This document shows positions 19,975 through 31,690 of a DNA stretch of 64,000 nucleotides, piece after piece. Numbering within the stretch: position 1 is the first letter of the stretch; each line of letters begins with the position of its first letter. This stretch comes from Lotus japonicus (taxonomy: Eukaryota > Streptophyta > Magnoliopsida > Fabales > Fabaceae), in the NCBI RefSeq assembly GCF_012489685.1, contig NC_080044.1, positions 77,796,732-77,860,731 of the forward strand, read 5' to 3'. Both the position numbers and the translations under genes were made by a program. The notes beneath the pieces were generated by a model. That model was not told the origin of the DNA, searched no databases, and saw nothing but the letters and a program-made list of their open reading frames with translations.

Positions 19975-20380
19975 TGCGGAAACAGAGAAAATCAGATTCA
20001 AGAGTGAATGCGGTTGCGAAATGAAGCGAGTGAAGAGTTGCAGGGTATTTATGTGTGTATGTAAAGCACGCGCCAGTGAGAGAGCGAGGGAAAGAAACGG
20101 TTATGAGAACGGTGAAGGCGGTTATTGGAATCTTGGAAAGCGCGCTTGTTAGTTAGATTTGAAACTGATTCAGTTAGAGGCGTTGAGTCACGCGTTCCTC
20201 GCCGGTGAATGGAAAATAAAAGGAGGGAAAACTTTTATTTATTTATGAGATTAAAAAAAAGAAATAAGAAATTAAAGGAGAAAAGATATTTTATATTTAT
20301 TTAAAAAATGAAACGTTATCCTTCGAGAGCCATACGAAGAAGAGAGAAACAGATAGGTGAAGAAGAAGAAGAAGAAGAAA
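19975..20380. promoter_or_regulatory. Shared 406-bp intergenic region of a divergent gene pair
   Basis: The start codons of the FLA gene (minus) and the FKBP gene (plus) are 406 bp apart, so both 5' UTRs and core promoters must fit here. It contains an AT-rich stretch at about 20,215-20,310 and a (GAA)n purine run at 20,360-20,380 directly before the FKBP start. No transcription start can be fixed from sequence alone. Confidence 0.6.
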
Positions 20381-21610
20381 ATGGCACTCTCACTCTCCTC
20401 TTGTTTAACAGTTCCTAATCGTTCTTCTTCTTCTTGTGTTCGGAATTGCAAGGTGAAGAGTAAGGTGGTGTGTTGTTCGGCGCGTGGCGGGAACGATAGG
20501 AATCGAATTTGGGGGATTGGGGTTGGGGTTGTGGCGGCTTGTGTGGTGGGTTTAACGGCGTTGGAGGCGGATGCGACGAGGATAGAGTACTACGCCACCG
20601 TGGGAGAGCCGTTGTGTGAGCTTAATTACGTGAAGTCTGGCCTCGGTTACTGCGATATTGTTGAGGGTTTCGGTGATGAAGCTCCTCGCGCGGAGCTTAT
20701 CAATGTCACTGAGTCTCACTCACTCAATTTCTATATGATGAACAGTTTACTTTGTTGATTACTCATTGTTTGTCTCTGAATGATTGATGTATACGTACAC
20801 TGCAGGTTCACTACACTGCAAGATTTGGCGATGGGACAGTGTTTGATAGCACCTATAAACGTGGAAGACCTCTCACCATGCGCATTGGTGTTGGCAAGGT
20901 AAATAAGTTCTCCTCTCCTCACTGTTAAATTGTTTGTAAATTGAATTGTTGCATACTTTTCCTGAGAGTTTGTCAAATTCAGGTAATCAGGGGACTGGAT
21001 CAGGGGATTTTTGGGGGAGATGGAGTAACTCCAATGCGAATAGGTATCGAATTTAATCGATGCGTTTAAGTTTCTTAGGTATCGAATTTAATTGATACGT
21101 TTAAGTTTCTTAGGTCACGGTGGTTAATGTTATTTGCTAATTAATCTACCATTTTGACCCAGGTGGGAAACGCAAACTGAAGATTCCTCCAATGTTAGCA
21201 TATGGCCCTGAACCTGCAGGCTGCTTCTCAGGTTTCATTTGAGCTTTAATTGCAGCAATTACCTAATTTGTTCATAAACATGGAAAATTCCCTTTTAGCT
21301 TAACCTGCAACTGAGATCATTATTCATTGGCTAGTTGTGCATTTAGTATAGCATATTTGTGTGTGCTTTTACCTCCAATGAAAACTAAGGCCATTGTTTT
21401 GATTTTTATAAAATTCATGCCTGCTTGTTTTAGGATATGCTACCGCAGATAGAGTGTATGATAATTATCAGAAGATGAAGCGAGTTGTTAAATATGTTAG
21501 ATTCTGACATTTTTGTTACTGATTCAATAGGTGATTGTAATATACCGGGCAATGCCACTCTTCTGTATGATATTAATTTTGTTGGAATTTATAACGGCAA
21601 TGCAAAGTGA
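20381..21610 (+). CDS. PNSL4: Thylakoid-lumen FKBP-type immunophilin, PnsL4/FKBP16-2 type
   Basis: Five exons (20,381-20,704, 20,806-20,898, 20,983-21,043, 21,163-21,231, 21,531-21,610) join in frame to 208 residues. The N-terminus is a Ser-rich chloroplast transit peptide, then a hydrophobic thylakoid-transfer segment (IWGIGVGVVAACVVGLTAL) ending in EADA, a likely lumenal cleavage site. The mature part has HYTARFGDGTVFDSTYKRGR, MRIGVGKVIRGLDQGIFGG and GGKRKLKIPPMLAYGPEPAG, the FKBP peptidyl-prolyl isomerase fold, and Cys residues in EPLC, GYC, AGCFSGDC typical of redox-sensitive lumenal FKBPs. It matches what I recall of FKBP16-2, a subunit of the lumenal subcomplex of the chloroplast NDH-photosystem I supercomplex, better than FKBP13. 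The exon 1 donor is a weak AAT|GTCACT. I start at the ATG at 20,381, after the GAA run. Confidence 0.85.
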
Positions 21611-23913
21611 AGGAAGCCGAAATTGATCTGATGTATATATGCGTATGAACCACACTGGATCAAGTGAGTTTCCTGGTCTCCTGAGAATAAATACCTAGAT
21701 TAGATTGTTGAAATGGTACCCAAGCACACAGATTGCTGTGTGCAGCTTATTTTCTATGTGCACGGCACCTAAACATGTTGCTTTTATGTCCATGTTATCA
21801 AAATAGTAGCCATCACCTTCCAATCTTGCTCATATAACAAGCTTGTATGCATTTGTAGGTGTATGCAGCACCTTCATGATTTAACATTGATCAACTGCTT
21901 TAGTGGTTTAACTAGTTGGTTTTGATTACATCTAACAAGCAACATTAAAATTAGCTGACCCTAGTGATCATAGTTAAAGCATAGGCTGCTTTATATTTCT
22001 CCTCTTGTAAAATACAGGGTTGTTTGTGAAATTTACATCACCCTGCCGAGTGATTTTATGATAAATATGTTGTTTGTTTGCTGTGTAATCGATCTTGTAG
22101 CAAGTAGTGTCAGGTAGATATAGACCCATATTTATGAACTAATATATCTTCCTAAGGTATAGAGGAAAAAAACCCTTAAAACTATAAATGACATTCTGGT
22201 ATGCTTTCTTTGCTTCTCCATGTATAATTACAATTTCCAGTAGCTTAGAGCAATGAACTTGACTTTTTTACTAGTGAATGTGGATCAACTTGTTTGGCAG
22301 AATCTCCTCCCTGAGTCCAGCTATCTCAAGTTACTGTTCCTGGTTAGTACAGTTGGACATGATTGACCTGAATACCTTTTGAGAGCAAAAGGAACTATTT
22401 CTGGTGTAGTGATATAGACTAGACAAATCAGGTGTATCTCTCTGCACACGGCATGCAATGTAATTTTTGTATCTTTAGTGTAAAAGTAATTTTCAATTAT
22501 GCTCTCTAATGATGAATCCAATAATTCTTAGTATGATAAATGTCATTGTCATCCCTATTGCTTTATATGCTTTACCCTTTTGAATATGATCTTGTTCTGT
22601 ATATGCTCAGAATAATGAAATGCATTGGGAGAATCGTAGTTTCAAATTATTTACTAAACTAGTTAAAAATATTCAAAGATAGTTAGCCTTGATTAAGTTT
22701 TCTTTGAGTTTAATTCATCTAAAATTGGAAATATTTTCCTAAAGATATCCTCAATTGTAATTCTCTGAAAAACAAATTTTGCACACTTGAAGAACTGCAA
22801 TTTTTTGAATCATCTGTAGTGGTCCTGAGTTACATGTGCCTTTACACTTTGTTAGGAAGGGACAGGGAAAACACAAAAGGGCAAAGCAGAAAAATTAAAG
22901 TTGATTCCTACTTCACGTTGTTTGAGAGAAAAGGATATGCCTTGCTTGAATATTGTTACTCCTGTTAACTCCAGCTTCTTCTGGGAAATATGCATTTGGA
23001 ATTCAATTATGTTTTTAAAATTTTAGTCCCAATTCAGGCGCTCAAAAAGTTTCTTTTTAGGTAAATAGAGGGGCCAAATGCTCCAGAACTAGGGAGCAAG
23101 CAACCATCCAGGTTAGGCAAAAGGCAACGTCAAACACTATTAATGTTTATACTGTTGGAAAAGGATCAGAATTCAGAGCCTGTACCTCTGCTAGCAATTT
23201 TGAATTTATAACAGTTACTTGCTGCTTCCTTTTCGTGAAAGTATTGCTGATGATTTGCTGTTGCTTTTTTCACCCTCCTCTGATGATAAAACTTTGCTAT
23301 TTTTCTCTTCCAACTCCAAGGACAAACAAAAACATATATACCAGTATGATTTTCTTAAATCTCATTTCTTTATCATCACTTTGCCATCATATTCCTTTTC
23401 TCTTCACTTTGTATCTCTCTTCTCTATTTTCTAGTGAAAGAATATGTATAGACACACACATTGTAGTTTTATTTACCATTTCAACCCTGCCTGCACTCTT
23501 CATTTGCAATTCACATGATTGGTTAATTGTTAAGCAGTGAACACCAAATCCAGGTTGATTTCTGGGAGAAAGAAAGAGAGCCATTTTTTGTTTGGTCAAT
23601 AAGAAAGAGAGCCATAACAACAACAATTTCCTATCTCAAGGTCAAGGCCCACCCAGACTAATTACTGCAAAACTGCAACCAGGTACACAATGCACAGTCC
23701 CAAAAGCTGAAGCTAAAATTAGGAAAACAATGATAACAGCAACACAGGTCTCTTCTCATCCTTTTCTATGCAAAGAAAAGTCTACACAGACTACACTCTG
23801 GGAAAACCAAAAGGTTGGAAATTGACCAGAAAAAGAGACAGGAAAAACAAAATAACATAATTAACATACTACGCTGAAAATTTAAAATTTACATAAAAAA
23901 AAAACATCGTTGT
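21611..23913. other. Intergenic DNA between the FKBP and HIPP genes
   Basis: It holds the 3' UTR of the FKBP gene and the 3' UTR of the HIPP gene, which converge. The remaining 1.5 kb has only short frames without protein features (for example 23,235-23,540). No repeat family or RNA gene recognised. Confidence 0.4.
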
Positions 23914-24465
23914 CTACATGATAGAGCAGGCGTTAGGGTTCTCATCACTGAACATGTTGCTGTAAGGGTCTTCATATCTTGTCACTGTTCCAGTTGCAGC
24001 AGTGGTTTCAACTCTCCTCACATAACCAGCAGGAGCCTTCTTGTCATAAGCTGGAGCAGCGTATGGATGAGCCACCAAGTTGTAAGGCACATAAGGCCAA
24101 ATCTCAGCTCTCTTCCCTGTTGACTTAGCCTTCTTTAGCACCTTGTTTGGCTCAACATAACCAGTTACTGTCACTTTTTGCTGTTTACGGTTTATCTCCA
24201 CTGACTTTACCCCTGAAATCACCATTTCATTCCATCAGGTTCATGTTAAATGCCACTGATAGATAAAAGATAGATGATGAGAAGGATTTAACTTACCACT
24301 TAGTGAAGAGAGGGTTTTCTTGACCTTAAGCTCACAGCCATCACAGTCCATCCTCACTTTTAGCTCTACTGTCTGTAACTGCTTCTTCTTCTTCATCTTG
24401 TGGTGGTGGTGGTAACCACTTCCCATTAGATCAGACAAGTACTCCAGAGTACCAGAAATCCCCAT
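23914..24465 (-). CDS. Heavy-metal-associated isoprenylated plant protein (HIPP)
   Basis: Two exons (24,297-24,465 and 23,914-24,212) join in frame to 155 residues. The protein begins MGISGTLEYLSDLMGSG, followed by a short His-run and a Lys-rich patch, then one HMA domain (about residues 30-95). The metal-binding motif is MDCDGC, and the domain ends in the conserved EIWPYVPY. The C-terminus is CSIM, a CaaX box for farnesylation. This is the layout of the HIPP20-27 clade, small metallochaperone-like proteins anchored to membranes or the nucleus and linked to cadmium/zinc handling and stress. The intron splits the Gly codon between LS and VKSVE. Length and domain order are normal, and nothing suggests damage. 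Confidence 0.92.
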
Positions 24466-24639
24466 TTTCTGTATATTCAGAAGTAAATTGGCCTTTAAAC
24501 AAAATAATGAACAAGACTTGACAGTGAGTATATATGATATGAAAATAGGATCACAATTTCTAGCTGAACTTCTTAATGTGTAACAAAAAATACAGGAGTT
24601 AGACTTGAGTGAAAAGGGTGTTTGATGAGTGATATGCAG

Positions 24640-24665
24640 GGGAGCATAGCATATATATAGCAGAT
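24640..24665 (-). promoter_or_regulatory. Candidate TATA box of the HIPP gene
   Basis: On the minus strand a TATATATA core (CTATATATATGCTATG, about 24,645-24,660) lies some 190 bp upstream of the HIPP start codon, a normal distance for a plant promoter with a 5' UTR of about 150 bp. Inference from motif and position only. Confidence 0.45.
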
Positions 24666-26085
24666 AGCTTGATCATGACTTGAATGTAGAGATGGATTAA
24701 TGTTTAAAAAGAGGGAAGAAAGCGGTCCAAGAAAAGAAAGAAGTTGCAAGGAACTTTCTTTCTGAAAAAATGGATTCCTTCCTTACCTTCAAATAATCAA
24801 TAAACAATGCTGCTCTGCTCTATGAAGAACTTCTTTTGCTTCGTTTGAGATATTTCACACAAGCCTACTTATAGAGGCGTTTAATCAGATTCAAACAGAG
24901 GAAAGGTTGTGGGCCCCCACCTACACCAGTAAACAAAGGCCTTTTTCGTACCCCTGCTTTTGCCTTAGAGTTAGAGATGTCCTTGATTGTAATTTATATA
25001 ATGGGTTCTAGGATTAGGATTAAGTGTATATTATGATACACGGTGAAAAACCACGGTAAACAGAAATAATTTTTCTTAACTTTTTTGATTGTGTCCAAAC
25101 ATGCACTAAGGTAAGGTATGGGAACATTCTCAGCCTCTGGATTGTTTATCCGCCTTATGTTTCTGTGGGGAGTGTGTTTGTGTGATTTTTTTGTTACACT
25201 TGGCTTGGGTTAGAACTCAAAATATGACTAACTTAATGATTAGTTAATTTAATTTTAAACACTTTCTCAGTGGTTGAGAAAATAATTAGAGACATGGTAT
25301 TGTTCTTAAACACTTTCACATTGGGAACTTTACCTAAGTTTTTTCCTATCCATAGTTGCAATTTAAAATCATGCTTAGATCTTTTACTACAATTCATTCC
25401 AAAACATGCCATTGCCAAAACACATTTCGTTTTCCTCGTGAATTCTCTAGCTAGCTAGCGCACACTGGATGTATAAATGGAATACAGAATACCACTCACA
25501 TGCATATATAGTGCTGTTCCTGATATAAATGATTATAGGTTGGAAATCAGTAATTAATAATTAAGCAGTAAGAGTGAAAGTGATTTCAGGTTTTTGGTGG
25601 GCACCCCTACTTGCCAACAGTTCCCCATACTTAGCTTTACAAAGAAAGTATAAAAGATACACTTCTTTCCCAAGTGCATCACCATAAACAGTCCAAAATT
25701 TTTACAATAAAAGAGGTCATGATCCCCCCCCCCCCCCCCCCCAAGAAATTCTTGGCTTTACAAATTTGTTTATAGATGTAGCAAATTTGGTCAAATGACA
25801 GAAGCCACCAACGTGTTTGGTTGGAACATTTACACAGCACAGCTAGCTGTTACAAGGAGTTGGTGCATAATGATGAATTCCAAAATGAGTATTTATTTTG
25901 TTTTAATCAAAGAATCTAGGACTATGGTTGTTTGGAAGCTTCTTTGCTCCCCCACTCAAAGGCAAAATTTATATTTTTTATGGAGAAAGAATTTGTTTCC
26001 TTAACTACTTAATATTTTTCTGTTTCGTATCATCTATATGATACCCCAGCAATAAGACATCTCATAACACCGTATTTTTCTTTTT
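24666..26085. other. Intergenic DNA upstream of the HIPP gene, with a poly-C run
   Basis: No gene recognised. A run of 19 C lies at 25,724-25,742, a slippage-prone homopolymer (possibly also an assembly weak point). Open frames at 25,233-25,458 and 25,795-26,004 have no domain features. Confidence 0.4.
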
Positions 26086-26089
26086 ATTT

Positions 26090-26990
26090 ATCTATTCCTA
26101 TGACATTATGTTCCGGTACCCGGTAACACACGCCTTTTACCGGGTGTCGATACCCATTACTCGACCAAAGCTAGCATATTCTTTTCGGGCATCCATCCAA
26201 AAATATTGGTAAGAGACACTTTTTTCGTAATTGATACTTGGTACATACGAACCATATCGGTGACGATAACCTTGACAAGTAGTTCATGTATTCGATACAC
26301 AACCATAAGAATAAAGGTCATAGAGCCATGACAGAGTCTTGAATAAATTAGACCTAGGAACCCAACTAACGCTTGATAACCATTCTCCCAATCAACATAG
26401 TTTTGCTTTGAGAATTTGCCGTTAGACATCCAACTACAAACATTGATTACCCTAAGTCACTTTTGACTTCTACAAAGATCATATCGATCTAACCCTTCCA
26501 CGATCGGTTGCACATCCATGACCGATTGCATATACACGACTACTCTATATCGAGTGCATAGCTTGATGTGCCTCGGCTTACCACATCTTTTCCGAAGTCA
26601 ACGCAGTTCTCTACTTGAGGTATAGGTGCGACACTCAAAGAATTCATACACTATGCAAGTTGACCCCTACCCTCAGTTAAACGACGTCTTGGTAGATCAA
26701 CGCCCTCTCATCATCCTTGTTCCTCATACACATCACATTATGACATTCAAACTCGGAATTACAAACCTCATAGCCTTAAAAAAGGCAGGTTCCACAAGGA
26801 GGTATACACATCTTCATCTCTTTCCCGCTTCTCACCCAGATTCTAACTTGAGCGTGAGAGTACTTGCAAACCTCGGAGCCCTAAAAAAGGCGGGTTCCAC
26901 AAGGCATAAGGTATACACATCTTCATCTCTTTCCCGCTTCTCATCCACATTCTAACTTGAGCGTGAGAGTATTTTTACAGGTTCCCATTT
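26090..26990. mobile_element. LTR-like retrotransposon remnant with an internal tandem duplication
   Basis: Base composition is less AT-rich here, and phrases such as TTGAGCGTGAGAGTA followed by an ACAGGT-like word recall the 3' end of plant Gypsy LTRs. A unit of about 105-109 bp is duplicated: CAAACCTC, AAAAAAGGC.GGTTCCACAA and GTATACACATCTTCATCTCT occur at 26,762-26,865 and again at 26,867-26,975. No reverse transcriptase is seen and no target duplication could be fixed. It may be a solo LTR. Confidence 0.45.
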
Positions 26991-28795
26991 ATGTATCATA
27001 AGTCATAACAATAGAGAAGTATTTTCCAAGCCCAAAAAAGCACCCACAACTGTTTCCTTATTATTTATTTAGTCATGTCAGCTGGACTCACAACAAGGTC
27101 CCAGAGCATAAAACTTTAAAATTGATTTCAAACATAGATAACAAATGGATATAAAGGCCATAATACATGTACGTGTCGTTTTCTCTGTTCGGGTTCGTCC
27201 TCTTACACCTATTATCATGGCCTCTCTATATATAGATTTGAATGCATGTGATAAACAATGCCCCACTCTTTTCACCAACCCCATGAGAATGGCTTTTCTA
27301 CTCAATCATGCACGTCCATGCATATATATAACCATAGTGCTAGGCTCTTGTATGTGGTGGCCACTACTCTATTTTTTCATCGAACTATCTACCTAAAATA
27401 ACCAGTTCTTCAAATTAAAGGTGCAGATGCACTAAAGAAATTGAAATTGTTGCCTCCACCTAAAAGATGACCAATAAGTGTGGACGCGTATCGACAAAGC
27501 CATCAATATCATCTCTTTGGAGTTTATAGTTACTTGCTTAATATTAATGCAATAATTAACATATGGTGTTTGTTAATTAATTACACTTTTGTTTTAAAAC
27601 AGGGACAAAATGTTATATAGGTAAGTAGGATCATGCATCATCCTTATTATTCTTTCTCCAAATTGCTGCAATGAAGCACAATAATTTGAGAATTGAATTG
27701 AATGTTGCAAGTTTAATTTAAGTATAGCTGTGACTTGTGATAACATTTTTTTCTGTTAATTATATGGGAAAAAGGTTTAAAAATTATGTGTTATGCAAGT
27801 TTCAACTATATGACTAGCAACATGAAGTCATGAAAGCTTTCCGGATGTAAAAGAGTGAATGATCAGTTGAAAATGTGGTTATCTACACAGAATAATAAGG
27901 ATATTTCATGATTAATTGTGTAAATGGTAAGTGATTTCTTCTGATTCATTAAGAAGTTTAAGCTGCATGTTTGAAAATGTTTCTAAACTTTACTCTAAAG
28001 GTAGAAATCCTGTGTAGAAGTTTTTGTAAGTAGTTTCTGAGTTCCAAAGTTGATTTTGAAGAAATGGATATTAATCCTATGTAGATGCATGTTAATCATG
28101 TTCTGTACAATTTTATCATAGAAAGCTGATTCAAATATCTCTGTTTTAATTAAAAATCTTCTACTCTTGAATGGATAACTTTTGGATCTTTGATTATACT
28201 TCCTCAACAAAAGAGAGAGCACAACAACAGCTTCCATTTCTGAATACTTTTGAGACCCAAATGAAGCAAGATAATAATTCAACAAGCCTGCATGAGCCTT
28301 TTCAATTAACATTCAGCAACACCACTTCACAGAAAGTTCTCACTTTTAGAAAAAGCAGGGGTCTAAAAAAGAAAGACTTGAAGAAATGGACCAAACGTGC
28401 ATCATAATACCAAATATCAATGTAAGCTTTAGTAGTGCCTGAGAGCATCTTCATGCTTATGCTTATGTTCTTAATTTTTAGTTCTTAGCACTATTTATAT
28501 TGGCCCGTACTATCATATATACTCTAAGCAACTCTCAAACAAATTTTGCATATTTCGCTCTAATCATAAATTCTTAACTTCGAGTTTTAACACTATTCAT
28601 CTTGTACACTATACTACATTATTTATACTTTTTATTTTCATAAAATAATAAAATAAAACTCATAAAATAATAAAGTAATTTAGAAAAATGAAAAAAAAAA
28701 TATTTTTTTATGTTAAGAACTCATAAAGAAGAACATTTCTATTACTGTGACACTTTTAATTAGAAGAGTGTTGTCCTCTTTTTATACTAGTGCTA
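26991..28795. other. AT-rich intergenic DNA
   Basis: No gene recognised. The 105- and 78-codon frames near 27,995-28,407 lack domain features. The region 28,430-28,780 begins with GAGCATCTTCATGCTTATGC and has scattered inverted words, so it may be an old MITE, but I could not define its ends. Confidence 0.35.
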
Positions 28796-28799
28796 GAGT

Positions 28800-29320
28800 G
28801 GTAGGCTATCAAATATAATTGCACCATTATATGCATTGTTTGTTATAGCAGAAATTGGAAAGAGAGAGGCAATGTCATTGCGTTTAGTTTGTGAAGAGTC
28901 AAGTGAGAGAGGGAAGTCAGAGGTGTGTCATGTGACTTTTTGCAATCTCTTCATTCAATGTAAAGGTAAATGGAAGCACAAAACTATTAATGTGACCCCA
29001 CACTATTCATGTCCTCACCAATGAGTGCGGATAAAATTTTAGTATGCCACACTTTAAAGTAAGGTATAAAAAAATAAAAATGCATATCGTACTTTAAAGT
29101 GCGGTACACATGAGAATGATATGAATAAGTGTAAGCTCATATAATAGTTTTACCTCTTTCTCAAATTATATTCTCTCTTTCTCTCCTCTCAACAAAACTA
29201 AATGTAAATGGTTAGTGAGAATCAAATATCATGCTCTAGTTTATAAATGATAAATAACAATCACCTTTCACATAAAAAAAAAAACACTTTGATAACTTAT
29301 ACACACGTTATTCTTTTTAA
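28800..29320 (+). repeat. Duplicated upstream region of an IRE1-like unit (pairs with 59,410-59,715 and 63,790-63,865)
   Basis: The sequence around GCACCATTATATGCATTGTT, GTTTGTGAAGAGTCAAGTGA, TGACTTTTTGCAATCTCTTC and GTGCGGATAAAATTTTAGTA recurs at 59,448-59,690. Its continuation, GTGCGGTACACATGAGAATG (29,100), recurs at 63,828, beyond the Helitron. A second small piece (TATCATGCTCTAGTTTATAA, 29,228-29,310) recurs at about 32,370-32,450. It lies 1 kb upstream of the IRE1-like fragment at 30.3 kb, so it is probably the promoter side of that duplicated unit. Confidence 0.8.
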
Positions 29321-29425
29321 CAAATAAGCATGTATTTCATATTATCCAAAACTTCTTTCTTATTTCTGATTTTATTAAGTCGAATATTTGTACATTTGTT
29401 AGAGGGGAGGCCAAAAGCATTCAAG

Positions 29426-30054
29426 TAAGGGTAGAAATAGGCCAGACGGCTCGTTAGGGACCTACATCTTAGCCTACTAAAGGTCAGACCTAGGCCATGC
29501 TTATTTATTAAAAATGTTAAGTTTAGGCCTTTTAAAAAGCTTGATTAGCTAAAAAGATTAGATCAGACTTACAAAAAAACCTATTAGACATGATAGGCCG
29601 GCCTATTTTCCTTCTTTTTTTATATATTAATAAATTAATTGTAACAAAAAATATTAATAAATTTAATATTATGTCTAAAAAGTACAAAAAAATAAAAAAA
29701 TAAAAGAGAAGAAATACTAAGATGAAAATCTAATTTAAAAACATTTTCTCCTGAGAAGAAATCATTTTAGTATTGTTCAGGATGAGTTTTTTAACTGAAT
29801 TCTCCAATATTATATTCAAAATAGAAATTCAATGATAGGTGTGAAGGTTTATAAGTCCATTGACCTATTACCTCGCAATCTATTAGACCCAAAGTCTATT
29901 AGCCTCTTTAAGAGATTATTTTTAGGTAAGTAGACTTTCGAACAGGCTCGTAGACTAGGTTAGGCCTCCTAGAAGGCCAGGCCGAGCCTTAAAATTTGGC
30001 CTATGAAAGGCCACAGGCCAAAGCCTAACCCAGCCCAACTCATTTCCACCCCTA
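29426..30054. mobile_element. Non-autonomous hAT-type element, 629 bp, 8-bp TSD with one mismatch
   Basis: It starts TAAGGGTAGAAATAGGCC and ends AACTCATTTCCACCCCTA, imperfect inverted repeats close to those of the element at 4,769-5,539. Flanks are CATTCAAG (29,418-29,425) and CATTCAAT (30,055-30,062), an 8-bp duplication with one change. The interior is AT-rich with GGCCT-rich subterminal repeats at both ends and no transposase. It is a diverged member of the same family, inserted between the promoter-like repeat and the coding remnant of the IRE1-like unit. Confidence 0.85.
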
Positions 30055-30332
30055 CATTCAATATAAATAGTGAAAGCATGGTTCTCTCAAATATTAAGAA
30101 GGTATTTAAAATTATGTATGAAATAAAGACATAGGAGATAGGAAATAGTAGCATTTTAATTATAAGCCCAATTCATTTCTTTTGTAATATTTCAGATATC
30201 CTGGCCTTTTTGCCTTTCTCTTTCACCATACATACATTATATAAAATAACATTACTGCCATTAATGTGCTTTTCACTTCTATTCTTTTTAGTTTCCAATA
30301 TCTTAGCGGACTTTCACTCTATCATTCTTCAT

Positions 30333-31690
30333 TGGCTTCTGCAAAGGGCAAGATGAGCCGTTTCCATTCTACAATAGGCAAGTTTCATTGCAACTGTTTG
30401 GTGTTGTGGCAGTATCCATTATAATAGCTGCGGTGATTTTTGTGATCATGTGGTACAAAGGAAGGCTTCAAGGAATTGCACAAGAAAGTAGATTCGTTGC
30501 TGTGAAGAAGCTTATTAATGCGCATCACAAACTAGCCATTGAAGAAATGAAGACTTCAATGAAATCGGATAGACATCCGAACATCATTAGGATCTATGAT
30601 ATGATCATGGATGCAAACTTCCACTACATTGTGTTGGAGACTGCAATATTGGAGAACTTTATTCGGTACTTTTCACCCGCTTTACCAAGTTCTTCCAGCT
30701 ATCAAGGTTCTAATGATTTTCTGAATAAAGTTCGAAGAGAATTAAGTCCAGTTCTAGAAATTACAATTGAGAGCCTCTCGTATTGAAGTTCTCAGGTACG
30801 TATAAACATTTTATGATTATGTTCCTTCCAATTTGTTTAAACTTTGCTCAAATGACTTAATGTTATATAATGTACAAATAAATAGTAGTTTTTGTTCTAA
30901 CTTTACTCAAATTAATGTTATATGATGTACAAAGAAATAGTGGCAGCGTTGAGACATTTGCACGAGCTGAACATCATACACAGAGATATCAAACCAGAAA
31001 ATATCTTAATAATTAATGAGCGGAACACATTGTGTATTAGATTAGCTGATATGGGCTTCAGCAGAACACTTCCGGGTGGTCGATCTTCACTGGGTCAATG
31101 AAAATTCAGGTAAGTTCTTAGATATAATAGAAAGATTGGTTGAACTATTATTTCTTGTGAATGGCATTTCTTGCAAACTGTGGTCCTGTTTTGCTCTTCC
31201 CCTTGGTTTTTCTAAAACTTGAGGAATCTAATCTGAGTTCATTAATCTTGTACTCTATGTCGCAGGCATCGGAAGTGTTGGCTGGCGGGCACCGGAAGTC
31301 ATTTATGGATTACGTCAGACACTTGTTGTTGACTCGTTTAGCTTGGGTTGCCTATTTTTTTCCTGTTTAACTAGTGGGAGACACCCCTTTGGTCCATGGT
31401 CGGAACGAGAACAAAATATCTTGTCTGATAACAAAAATCTTTCTGAAGTTGAGGAATCGCCGGAAGCCTTTCATTTAATTCAAAGTTTATTACATCTTAA
31501 AGCTGAATTAAGGTAGTGTTACATTTGAATTACACTTAACCCCCGAATTTGAGTTTTTAATTTATTTTGTGTAATTTCATACTCATCCTCCAAGATGTTC
31601 CAAATCATATAGGAGCAGAACACAATGAGGGTAAGATTGACCGACATGGACATTAGTAAAACACTTTCTAATAGTCGATACTAATAGGTA
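30333..31690 (+). pseudogene. IRE1-like kinase fragment with membrane segment (copy C)
   Basis: The first part (30,333-30,786) encodes FGVVAVSIIIAAVIFVIMW, a transmembrane segment, followed by FVAVKKLINAHHKLAIEEMK, SDRHPNIIRIYDM and FHYIVLETA: the end of the lumenal/TM part and the kinase N-lobe, with the lysine of VAVKK kept. Exon 30,934-31,109 has HLHELNIIHRDIKPENILI and LADMGFSRTLPGGRSSLG, so HRD and DMG are intact, but a TGA follows LGQ. Exon 31,266-31,512 has GWRAPEVIYGLRQTLVVDSF and FSCLTSGRHPFGPW. The N-lobe frame also ends in a stop (SLSY*). The RNase exons are missing; in their place (31,574-31,690) is a second copy of the DMG exon piece (LTDMDISKTL), also in ruins. The lumenal sensor domain is absent. 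Family is certain; I infer a pseudogene, though a truncated membrane pseudokinase transcript is possible. Confidence 0.85.

Noticed and set aside
20381..21610. Naming the FKBP gene FKBP13
   Set aside because: The mature N-terminus and the GPEPAGCFSGDCNIPGN region fit FKBP16-2/PnsL4 better than what I recall of FKBP13 (whose mature form starts with a different Cys-containing sequence). A search would settle it.
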